Shown one piece after another: positions 1 through 5,682 of a stretch of DNA of 5,882 nt (the first letter of the stretch is position 1; every line of letters starts with the position of its first letter). The position numbers were made by a program, and so were the translations under genes. Source of the DNA: an uncultured Clostridia bacterium (lineage in GTDB: Bacteria; Bacillota; Clostridia; Christensenellales; Borkfalkiaceae); contig CALVXL010000116.1 in NCBI GenBank assembly GCA_944369635.1, positions 1 to 5,882 of the forward strand. The letters run 5' to 3'. Under the pieces are notes generated by a model. That model had not been told where the DNA came from, ran no database searches, and saw only the letters and a list, made by a program, of their open reading frames with translations.

Positions 1-292
1 CATACACCGTCCCGACAAATATCCCGACGCGAAAGAGGTCGCCGAAGGCAAAATTCAGGCGAACGTGGCGGAAATTCTCATCGAAAAGCACAGAAACGGT
101 CCTACGGGAACGGTTAAACTTTATTTCAAGGGCGAATGCACCAAGTTCCTCAATCTGACCGACGAAGTGTTAGAGCAGAACGCGCCCGCGAAGGAGGAGG
201 ACGACGCCGGCTGGTACGACGACGCCGAAACGCCGCCGCCCGAAGAAGAGGCTTCTGCCTTGCCTTTCGATAACGACGACGATATATTCTGA
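1..292 (+). CDS. dnaB: Replicative DNA helicase DnaB, C-terminal fragment (5' end outside window)
   Basis: This is the 3' end of the gene for the ring-shaped replicative helicase that unwinds DNA at the fork; 96 codons are visible, read from base 2, and the start lies before the window. The visible part opens with IHRPDKYP and continues through NVAEILIEKHRNGPTGTVKL, the characteristic last stretch of the RecA-like ATPase domain in DnaB (family form: ...IIIAKQRNGPTGTV.L.F...). The family core normally ends soon after the TKF at visible residues 47-49. Here a tail of about 45 residues follows, with 17 Asp/Glu and only one Lys, a proline cluster (PPP, 78-80) and the ending LPFDNDDDIF. This acidic, probably disordered tail is longer than usual and its tip resembles an SSB C-terminus. 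The stop TGA at 290-292 is one base from the next start codon, so the two genes are probably co-transcribed. The GTG at 65 is internal, not a start. Confidence 0.93.
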   Translation, partial: IHRPDKYPDAKEVAEGKIQANVAEILIEKHRNGPTGTVKLYFKGECTKFLNLTDEVLEQNAPAKEEDDAGWYDDAETPPPEEEASALPFDNDDDIF

Positions 293-293
293 T

Positions 294-1295
294 ATGGAAA
301 CGAAAATACTGAAAGTGGACGAAGAAAGTCTGGCTCTCGCAAGGGAGATCATTTACGGCGGCGGGCTTGTCGCCATGCCTACGGAAACGGTCTATGGTCT
401 GGGCGCGGACGGTACGAACGGCGAAGCCGTGAAAAAGATTTACGCCGTCAAGGGCAGACCGAGCGATAACCCGCTTATCGCGCACGTCCATAAAGATTAC
501 GATATCGGCAAGCTGGTTTATGTGGAACAGGATTATGCTTTGAAGTTAAAAGAAGCGTTTATGCCGGGACCGCTGACCATGGTGTTTTATTCCAAGGGCG
601 TAATTTCTTCCGTCGCAACCTGCGGCGGGGATACCCTCGCGGTACGCATACCCTCGCACGAGGGCGCGCAGGCGTTTTTAAAAGCGGTGGATCTGCCCGT
701 CGTCGCGCCGTCGGCAAATATTTCCAAACACGTCAGCCCCGTTACCGCACAGCACGTTTACGACGATCTCAACGGCAAAATTCCCCTGATTTTGGACGGC
801 GGGAAATGTTCGGGCGGTATCGAGAGCACGGTGCTGGACGTAACGGAAAAAGTGCCGCGCATTCTGCGCGCGGGGCTTATCACGCGGGAGATGATCGCTT
901 CCGTCGCCGGCGATTGCGTTTACGCGCAGCATAAGGAAACGGATAAAGTCCGCTCGCCCGGCGTAAAATACGGGCATTATATGCCCCGTGCGGAAACGGC
1001 GCGCTTTGCCGCGGAGGATTGGAAAACCGCGCTTAAATATTACGATAAGCAAAAGCAAAGCGGTCGCAACCCCGTGTTGCTGATCGAAAATTCCTTAAAA
1101 GACGAAGTCGGGGAAAGAAACGTCATTTTCCTCGGCGAGGACGCGAAGGAAATGGCGGCCAATCTTTTTTACGATCTCCGCGCGGCGGAGAGGGCGAGTG
1201 ACTTGATCGTCGTTGTCGAGCCGCGGGGAAAAGGCGGGGTATACGACGGGGTGATGAACCGTCTGACGAAAGCCGCAAAAAAATTCGACGGGTGA
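294..1295 (+). CDS. ywlC: Threonylcarbamoyl-AMP synthase, Sua5/YwlC type (two-domain)
   Basis: The product makes threonylcarbamoyl-AMP from threonine, bicarbonate and ATP, the first step of N6-threonylcarbamoyladenosine (t6A) formation at position 37 of ANN-decoding tRNAs; it acts in the cytoplasm ahead of the TsaB/TsaD/TsaE transfer machinery. The 333-residue protein has an N-terminal YrdC domain (about 12-200) with PTETVYGLGADG at 29-40, KGRPSDNPL at 53-61, PGPLT at 91-95, APSAN at 138-142 and SGGIESTVLD at 173-182. The linker SPGVKYGHYMP at 221-231 is the Sua5 hallmark. A C-terminal Sua5 domain (about 235-333) ends in a NRLTKAA motif. This length separates it from the single-domain TsaC type. 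The ATG at 294 is one base after the dnaB stop and has no clear Shine-Dalgarno sequence, so translation may rely on coupling to dnaB. Its position just before the YwlE-like gene repeats the B. subtilis ywlC-ywlE neighbourhood. Confidence 0.95.
   Translation: METKILKVDEESLALAREIIYGGGLVAMPTETVYGLGADGTNGEAVKKIYAVKGRPSDNPLIAHVHKDYDIGKLVYVEQDYALKLKEAFMPGPLTMVFYSKGVISSVATCGGDTLAVRIPSHEGAQAFLKAVDLPVVAPSANISKHVSPVTAQHVYDDLNGKIPLILDGGKCSGGIESTVLDVTEKVPRILRAGLITREMIASVAGDCVYAQHKETDKVRSPGVKYGHYMPRAETARFAAEDWKTALKYYDKQKQSGRNPVLLIENSLKDEVGERNVIFLGEDAKEMAANLFYDLRAAERASDLIVVVEPRGKGGVYDGVMNRLTKAAKKFDG
1291..1295 (+). promoter_or_regulatory. Ribosome-binding site supporting the TTG start of the YwlE-like gene
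   Basis: GGTGA matches the 3' part of the extended Shine-Dalgarno consensus (AAGGAGGTGATC) and lies four bases before TTG at 1300, overlapping the end of the Sua5 gene and its stop codon. No ATG or GTG in frame could replace the TTG without deleting the catalytic P-loop, so this site decides the start. Confidence 0.55.
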
Positions 1296-1299
1296 GGAT

Positions 1300-1743
1300 T
1301 TGAAAAGAATATTATTCGTTTGCACGGGGAATACCTGCCGTTCGCCTATGGCGGAAGCCGTGCTCAAACAAAAACTGAAATGGGCGGGCGTTACGGGCTG
1401 GCGGGTAACATCCGCGGGGCTTTGCGCCGAAGAGGGCGCGAAGATGAGCGAAAACGCCAAAAAAGCGTTGAAACAGCTGGGAATCAACGTGCCCGCGTTC
1501 CGTTCGAAGCGCGTTACCGCGGAACTCATGGAAAAGAGCGATTACATCATCTGCATGACTTCCGCACAAAGAGAGGCGTTTTTTTGCATGGATAAAGCGT
1601 TCGTCGTCAGCCAGCTTACGGGAGAGGGGGAGATCTCCGATCCGTACGGCGGTACGCTCAACGACTATATCAGGTGTTCGCACGAAATCGAGCACGCCTG
1701 TAATATAATAACAAATAAAATCATCAGCGGAGAATTGAAATGA
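1300..1743 (+). CDS. ywlE: Low-molecular-weight phosphatase, probable protein-arginine-phosphatase (YwlE-like)
   Basis: This enzyme of the low-molecular-weight tyrosine phosphatase fold probably removes phosphate from phospho-arginine on proteins, reversing McsB. The P-loop is CTGNTCRS at residues 8-15: nucleophile Cys8, phosphate-binding Arg14, and Thr12 at the position where YwlE has the Thr known to favour phospho-arginine (true tyrosine phosphatases usually carry Ile/Leu there). Cys13 matches the second P-loop cysteine of YwlE, which can form a disulfide with the nucleophile. The general acid is Asp114 in DPYGG (114-118). Length, 147 residues, is normal. The start is TTG: the residues MKRILFV directly before the P-loop match the family N-terminus, and GGTGA at 1291-1295 can serve as ribosome-binding site with a 4-base spacer. 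The stop overlaps the next ATG (ATGA). Neighbours are Sua5 and RpiB, as in B. subtilis ywlC-ywlE-ywlF, and mcsB lies about 3 kb downstream on the same strand. Activity on phospho-tyrosine cannot be excluded from sequence. Confidence 0.88.
   Translation: MKRILFVCTGNTCRSPMAEAVLKQKLKWAGVTGWRVTSAGLCAEEGAKMSENAKKALKQLGINVPAFRSKRVTAELMEKSDYIICMTSAQREAFFCMDKAFVVSQLTGEGEISDPYGGTLNDYIRCSHEIEHACNIITNKIISGELK
1729..1732 (+). promoter_or_regulatory. Ribosome-binding site of rpiB
   Basis: GGAG ends seven bases before the ATG at 1740, inside the last codons of the YwlE-like gene. It supports the overlapping ATGA start and suggests that rpiB is not purely dependent on translational coupling. Confidence 0.7.
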
Positions 1744-2189
1744 AAATCGCTCTCGCCGCCGATCACGGCGGCTATGCTTTGAAAGAAGAACTCAAAAAAC
1801 ATCTGGAAAAACGCGGAATCGAATATGAAGATTTAGGCACTTATTCTACGGAGTCCGTAGACTATCCCGACTATGCGCTCAAAGCGGCGGAAGCCGTGGC
1901 GGCGGGAAAATTCGATTTCGGAATCGTCGTCTGCGGCACGGGAATCGGCATTTCCATCGCGGCGAACAAGGTCCCGGGGATACGCTGTGCGCTCTGCCAC
2001 GACACGTTCAGCGCGCGCATGACGCGTATGCATAACGACGCGAATATGCTTGCGTTCGGCGGAAGAGTGATCGGCGCGGGGCTCATGTGCGATATCGTGG
2101 ACGCATTTTTAGGCGCTTCTTTTGAAGGAGGAAGACACGCAAAGCGCGTGGAGAAAATCAGAAAAATAGAAGAAAAATACAGCAAATAA
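1740..2189 (+). CDS. rpiB: Ribose-5-phosphate isomerase B (RpiB/LacAB family)
   Basis: The product interconverts ribose 5-phosphate and ribulose 5-phosphate in the non-oxidative pentose phosphate pathway, in the cytosol. The 149-residue protein is full length for RpiB. It has AADHGG at 6-11 (Asp8, His9), the active-site loop CGTGIGISIAANK at 65-77 with catalytic Cys65 and Thr67, and MHNDANMLAFGGR at 97-109 with His98 and Asn99. Arg132 and Arg136 near the C-terminus fit the phosphate-binding positions. LacA/LacB galactose-6-phosphate isomerases and allose-6-phosphate variants share the fold, but the Cys and the absence of any lactose genes nearby favour RpiB. The ATG overlaps the ywlE stop by four bases and has its own GGAG at 1729-1732. 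B. subtilis has its rpiB homologue (ywlF) in the same place after ywlE. Confidence 0.95.
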   Translation: MKIALAADHGGYALKEELKKHLEKRGIEYEDLGTYSTESVDYPDYALKAAEAVAAGKFDFGIVVCGTGIGISIAANKVPGIRCALCHDTFSARMTRMHNDANMLAFGGRVIGAGLMCDIVDAFLGASFEGGRHAKRVEKIRKIEEKYSK

Positions 2190-2190
2190 C

Positions 2191-2195
2191 GGGGG
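2191..2195 (+). promoter_or_regulatory. Ribosome-binding site of galU
   Basis: A GGGGG run, in the form GGGGGT, sits in the 10-base gap after the rpiB stop and ends four bases before the ATG at 2200. This gap is the longest non-coding stretch in the window. Confidence 0.65.
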
Positions 2196-2199
2196 TATA

Positions 2200-3075
2200 A
2201 TGCAAAAAGTAACAAAAGCGGTGATTCCCACCGCAGGGCTCGGCACGCGGTTTTTGCCCGTCACGAAGGCCGTTCCCAAATCGATGTTGCCCATTTTAGA
2301 CACGCCGACCGTCGATTATATCGTCGACGAAGCGGTCGCGGCGGGCATTACGGACATTATCATAATAACCAGTCACAATACCGACGTCATCGAACGGCAT
2401 TTCGCGGAAAATCTTCCGCTGGAAAAACGGCTCGTTGCCGACGGTAAAACCGAACTTTACGAAATACTGAAAAAAATCACATCCCGCGCAAAGATAACGT
2501 TTGTCAAGCAAGACGTACTGAACGGTCTGGCGGGCGCGCTTTTGTGCGCGGAAGATCTGCTCGCGGGCGAGCCGTTCGCCCTTCTTCTCGGCGACGAGGT
2601 CATCTACACCAAGGCAGGGCAAAAGCCCTGTATCCGCCGCCTCTGCGAAGCGTATGAAAAGACGGGGAAGACCGTGCTTTCCACCATGCGCGTCGAAAAG
2701 AGCGAAATTTCCAAATACGGCAACATCGGCGTAAAGACCGACGGAGACATCAAGGAAGTTTATGCTCTTAAAGAAAAACCCGCGGCAGGCGAGGAACTTT
2801 CCGACTATGCGATCATCGGCAGATACGTGCTGGACGGCGATATATTCAAAGAAATCAGAAAGCTCAAAATGCACGGGAGCGAGATCATTCTGACGGACGC
2901 CTTTCAGGCGCTTGCGGAACGCGGGGAGATCGTCGCTTCGGAATTCGATGGGATTCGCTACGACGTGGGCGACAAGGCCGGGTACGTGCAGGCGAACGTG
3001 GAGTATGCCCTACGCGACGGTACGATCGGGGAAAAGATGAAAAAATACATCGCCGCTCTGGCGGAAAAATTATGA
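2200..3075 (+). CDS. galU: UTP-glucose-1-phosphate uridylyltransferase (GalU/GtaB family)
   Basis: The product probably makes UDP-glucose and pyrophosphate from UTP and glucose 1-phosphate, supplying glycolipid, teichoic-acid, polysaccharide or galactose pathways. Its 291 residues match the family length. The nucleotide-binding N-terminus is AVIPTAGLGTRFLPVTKA at 7-24, followed by PKSMLPILDTPTVDYIVDEA (26-45). LLLGDEV at 128-134 contains the probable Mg-binding Asp132. KEKP at 191-194, GRYVL at 207-211, EIILTDAF at 228-235 and GIRYDVGDKAGYV at 251-263 are typical of GalU rather than GlmU or RmlA. Two family motifs deviate: PKEML is PKSML, and the GLGHAV stretch is GLAGAL at 109-114, losing the usual His. 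Either this is a divergent subgroup or substrate preference has shifted. The start has GGGGG at 2191-2195 four bases upstream; the stop overlaps the next ATG. No galactose or capsule genes flank it, so the end use of UDP-glucose is not visible. Confidence 0.87.
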   Translation: MQKVTKAVIPTAGLGTRFLPVTKAVPKSMLPILDTPTVDYIVDEAVAAGITDIIIITSHNTDVIERHFAENLPLEKRLVADGKTELYEILKKITSRAKITFVKQDVLNGLAGALLCAEDLLAGEPFALLLGDEVIYTKAGQKPCIRRLCEAYEKTGKTVLSTMRVEKSEISKYGNIGVKTDGDIKEVYALKEKPAAGEELSDYAIIGRYVLDGDIFKEIRKLKMHGSEIILTDAFQALAERGEIVASEFDGIRYDVGDKAGYVQANVEYALRDGTIGEKMKKYIAALAEKL

Positions 3076-4349
3076 AATTTCTTTTTAAAAACGCAAAGAT
3101 ATTAAAGGACGCATACGCGGATATTTTCGACGGCGAAGTGCTCGTCGAGGACGGAAAGATCACGTATGTCGGCAAAGCGGAAAATTTACGGGCGGACGCC
3201 GTAAAAGATTGCGGCGGCAACCTTTTGATGCCTTCTTTTGCCAACGCGCACGCGCATTCCGCCATGACGCTTTTCCGCGGCGTGGCGGACGATTTGCCGC
3301 TCAAAACATGGCTTTTCGACCGTATCTTTCCCTTGGAAGACAAGCTGACGGAAGAGGACGTTTACTGGGGCAATATGCTTGCGGCGGCCGAGTATGCCCG
3401 CGGCGGCGTCACGGCGGTCGCGGATATGTATTTTTATAACGACGTCATTGTCGACACCCTTTATAAAGCGGGTTTCGCCCTTGCGCTCTGTTCGGGCGCA
3501 AACGACATCGGCGGCGGCACGGAACAGGCGCTTTGCCGCATAGAAACGGCATACAATAAATATAAGGGCGACAGGCTGAAATATTTTATCGGCCTGCACG
3601 CCGAATATACCTGCAGCGACGCTTTGCTCGAAGGCGTGGCGGATCTTGCGGCAAAATACGGCGCGCCGACGTATATTCACTGTTCGGAAACCCTCGAAGA
3701 AGTCGGGGAATGCACCGTGCGGCGCAATTTGACGCCGGTGGAATATCTCCACAAGATCGGGTTTTTCGATTACGGCGGCATGATCGCCCACGGCACCTAT
3801 CTCGATAAAGGGGATATCGCGCTTTTAAAAGATAAGAACGTATGCGTCGTCAGTAACCCGTCGAGCAACTTAAAACTTGCAAGCGGGGTCGCGCCTGTTT
3901 ATTCCCTTCTGAAAAACGGGGTAAAAGTCGCACTCGGCACGGACGGCGCGGCGAGCAACAACAAACTTTCCATGTTCCGCGAAATGTATCTTTTAAGCTG
4001 TCTGCAAAAAGAGCGCATGAAGGACGCGGCCGCCGTCGGCGCGGAAATTTCGCTGGACGCGGCGGGGAAGACGGGCTGGCAGGCGCTCGGCATGAACGGC
4101 GGGGAAATCGCCGTCGGCAAAGACGCCGATCTCGTTCTGATCGATCTTTCTGCGCCCTCCATGAGACCGCTTTCCGATATAAAAAAAAGCCTCGTTTACG
4201 CGGCGGATACTTCCGCGGTGCTGTTGACCATGGCAAAGGGAAAAATTCTCTACGAAAACGGGGAATATCATATCGGAGAATCTGTCGAAACCGTTTACAA
4301 AAACGCGGAAAAATGTATTAAACGCCTTTTGAAAGAGGCAAACGGATAA
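3072..4349 (+). CDS. mtaD: Amidohydrolase, probable 5-methylthioadenosine/S-adenosylhomocysteine deaminase
   Basis: This metal-dependent deaminase of the amidohydrolase superfamily (ATZ/TRZ branch) probably converts S-adenosylhomocysteine and/or methylthioadenosine to the inosyl forms, part of by-product removal after SAM use. The 425-residue length is typical. A small beta-sandwich made from both termini flanks a TIM barrel beginning near residue 53. Metal ligands fit His60 and His62 (NAHAHSAMTLFRG, 58-70), His203 (YIHCSET) and Asp291 (GTDGAASNN, 289-297). His176 (GLHAEYTCS), Glu206 and His240 (AHGTYL) fit substrate and proton-transfer positions. SNLKLASGVAP at 265-275 and ADDLPLKTWL at 72-81 are family signatures. 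Related guanine, cytosine, atrazine or 8-oxoguanine deaminases share the barrel, but these motifs fit MtaD best. Start and galU stop form ATGA; the next gene starts three bases after its TAA. No methionine-salvage gene is seen beside it. Confidence 0.87.
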   Translation: MKFLFKNAKILKDAYADIFDGEVLVEDGKITYVGKAENLRADAVKDCGGNLLMPSFANAHAHSAMTLFRGVADDLPLKTWLFDRIFPLEDKLTEEDVYWGNMLAAAEYARGGVTAVADMYFYNDVIVDTLYKAGFALALCSGANDIGGGTEQALCRIETAYNKYKGDRLKYFIGLHAEYTCSDALLEGVADLAAKYGAPTYIHCSETLEEVGECTVRRNLTPVEYLHKIGFFDYGGMIAHGTYLDKGDIALLKDKNVCVVSNPSSNLKLASGVAPVYSLLKNGVKVALGTDGAASNNKLSMFREMYLLSCLQKERMKDAAAVGAEISLDAAGKTGWQALGMNGGEIAVGKDADLVLIDLSAPSMRPLSDIKKSLVYAADTSAVLLTMAKGKILYENGEYHIGESVETVYKNAEKCIKRLLKEANG

Positions 4350-4352
4350 AAT

Positions 4353-4664
4353 ATGAAAGTATGTCCCAAGTGCGGTTTGAAGCTCGAACAATTTTATAAA
4401 ACTTCCATGCTCGGGTGCGAAAACTGTTACAAAGCGTTCGCGGCGGAACTTTTGCCCGTTTTGAAAAAAATGCACGGTAAAACGGTGCATTGCGGCAAAA
4501 GACCGAAGGTCAGCGGCGTGGAACGGGAACTTATTTACGAATATAAGCGCCTTCTTAAAGACAAGGAGGAGGCGATGCTCGCAGGGGATTTCGACGCGGC
4601 GAACGACATGGACGAAGATATCCGCCAGCTTTCTTACGAACTTTCGAGAAGGGGGCTGAAATAA
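4353..4664 (+). CDS. mcsA: Short McsA-like protein: one zinc finger plus UVR motif
   Basis: McsA is the activator of the arginine kinase McsB in the Firmicutes stress operon. This copy has 103 residues, while B. subtilis McsA has about 185. It starts exactly at the second zinc-binding unit: CPKCG at 4-8 and CENCY at 22-26 give Cys4, Cys7, Cys22 and Cys25, one four-cysteine site. Then come LLPVLKKMHGKTVHCGKRPK (33-52), matching the family stretch after the finger, and a UVR-type helical hairpin at about 60-95 (LLKDKEEAMLAGDFDAANDM). The first pair of CXXC motifs of standard McsA is absent and cannot be recovered upstream, because the mtaD stop lies in the same frame two codons before this ATG. 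The Shine-Dalgarno sequence is weak (CGGA at 4343-4346). The gene lies one base before mcsB, which fixes the identification. In B. subtilis both finger regions belong to the protein that activates McsB, so how this short form works is open. Confidence 0.85.
   Translation: MKVCPKCGLKLEQFYKTSMLGCENCYKAFAAELLPVLKKMHGKTVHCGKRPKVSGVERELIYEYKRLLKDKEEAMLAGDFDAANDMDEDIRQLSYELSRRGLK
4649..4655 (+). promoter_or_regulatory. Ribosome-binding site of mcsB
   Basis: AAGGGGG ends ten bases before the ATG at 4666 and lies within the last codons of the short mcsA. It is one of the stronger purine-rich sites in the window and supports robust translation of the kinase. Confidence 0.55.
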
Positions 4665-4665
4665 T

Positions 4666-5682
4666 ATGGATTACCGTCCGGAACTTGCCGATAACAATAT
4701 TGTTTTATCCCGCGTGCGGTTGGCGCGCAACATCAAGGGCAGGCCTTTTTGCGTAAAAGACAAACGGCTCGCTTCGCAGATCGTCAAGGAAGTCGCCGTC
4801 GCGGCGGGGCGCGCGGAAAACTTTAAACTTTACTATCTATCCATGATGACGCCCCTCATGCGGGAGTCGCTCAAAGAAAAACATCTGGTCAGCAGCGCGC
4901 TTATCGAAAACGCGGCGCTCGGCGCGGTACTGATCAACGCCAACGAAAGCGTGTCGGTGATGATCCACGAAGAGGACGTGCTCCGCGAGCAATGTTTCAT
5001 GCGCGGTCTTACCCTTAATGAAGCGTATAAACGTCTCGATTACCTCGACGACGAGCTGGCGAAAAACATCGACTTTGCTTTTGATGAAAAGCTGGGGTAT
5101 CTCACCGCCTGCCCGACCAATGTCGGCACGGGATTACGCGCTTCGGTCATGCTGTTTCTGCCCGCGCTTACCGAAAGCGGAAAAATGGCGGAAGTTGCCC
5201 GCGAGGTGGAGCGTTTGGGGCTGACCGTCCGCGGCGCGTACGGCGAGGGCAGCAAGGCGGAGGGCAATCTCTATCAGGTCAGCAACGAGGTCACCCTGGG
5301 CGTAAGCGAGCGGCAGGTCATCGAAAGCGTGGAAGAAGCGGTGCTCCGCGTGTGCGATTGCGAGCGGGAGACATTAAAGACCCATTACGCGCAGAATATG
5401 CTCGTTACGGAAAACAAGTGTCGCCGCGCTCTGGGAATTTTGGAAAATTCCGTACTTTTAAGCTACGGCGAATTTTTAGAATATATATCGGACGTCAAGC
5501 TCGGCGTATCGCTCGGTTTTTTCGATTTTGAAAATCCGCAGGCGATCGACGATCTGACGATCACCGCCCGACCGGCGAATCTTTGCGCGCGTTACGCAAG
5601 ACAGCTTTCCGAGCGCGAGCGCGATTATTACAGGGCGGATTTTGTCAAGAATTCCATAGCGAAAATCAGGGGTAGCGATTGA
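4666..5682 (+). CDS. mcsB: Protein arginine kinase McsB
   Basis: McsB transfers phosphate from ATP to arginine side chains of proteins, marking them for ClpC-ClpP degradation in the cytoplasm. The 338 residues comprise a phosphagen-kinase-like catalytic domain (about 1-235) and a helical C-terminal domain. ATP-site motifs are LSRVRLARN at 14-22, EKHLVS at 71-76, Arg107, CPTNVGTGLRASVM at 149-162 (Cys149 fits the reactive cysteine of B. subtilis McsB) and RGAYGEGSKAEGNLYQVSN at 189-207 with Glu194. The RDXXRA phospho-arginine receptor motif is intact as RDYYRA at 319-324, so allosteric self-activation should be possible. The motif that is NEEDH in most relatives is HEEDV at 101-105: the two glutamates and the aspartate remain, but Asn and His are replaced. 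Length is slightly below the roughly 360 of B. subtilis. The start follows mcsA by one base, with AAGGGGG at 4649-4655 as ribosome-binding site; the stop overlaps the clpC start by one base (TGATG). Confidence 0.95.
   Translation: MDYRPELADNNIVLSRVRLARNIKGRPFCVKDKRLASQIVKEVAVAAGRAENFKLYYLSMMTPLMRESLKEKHLVSSALIENAALGAVLINANESVSVMIHEEDVLREQCFMRGLTLNEAYKRLDYLDDELAKNIDFAFDEKLGYLTACPTNVGTGLRASVMLFLPALTESGKMAEVAREVERLGLTVRGAYGEGSKAEGNLYQVSNEVTLGVSERQVIESVEEAVLRVCDCERETLKTHYAQNMLVTENKCRRALGILENSVLLSYGEFLEYISDVKLGVSLGFFDFENPQAIDDLTITARPANLCARYARQLSERERDYYRADFVKNSIAKIRGSD
5668..5672 (+). promoter_or_regulatory. Ribosome-binding site of clpC
   Basis: AGGGG lies within the last codons of mcsB and ends nine bases before the ATG at 5682. 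It supports the TGATG stop/start overlap as the true junction between kinase and unfoldase genes. Confidence 0.6.

Noticed and set aside
65..292. Separate small protein starting at GTG 65
   Set aside because: The frame is open to the window edge and the upstream codons (IHRPDKYP...) belong to DnaB, so this is the end of a larger gene.
2196..2201. TATAAT just before galU
   Set aside because: It overlaps the start codon and follows the ribosome-binding G-run; no -35 element is seen at the right distance and a transcript from it would be leaderless within galU.
2296..2874. Long open frame (192 codons) on the minus strand
   Set aside because: It lies wholly inside galU, shows no family motif and reflects the GC-rich third codon positions of the sense gene. 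The same holds for the other minus-strand frames, such as 3186-3791 and 3993-4490.
4181..4188. A8 run in mtaD and A7/T7 runs in galU, ywlE, ywlC and mcsA as possible phase-variation or frameshift sites
   Set aside because: The runs come from AAA and TTT codons that these genes use often; all reading frames are intact across them and no alternative product is suggested.
4469..4491. Perfect 7-base inverted repeat AATGCAC...GTGCATT with a 9-base loop
   Set aside because: It encodes the conserved McsA stretch MHGKTVHCG, has no U-tract and lies mid-gene; the protein sequence explains it.
5434..5451. Perfect 8-base inverted repeat with a 2-base centre (GGAATTTT gg AAAATTCC)
   Set aside because: It is inside mcsB codons. 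One or two such dyads are expected by chance in about 5.9 kb when all short loop sizes are allowed, and there is no partner site nearby to suggest an operator.
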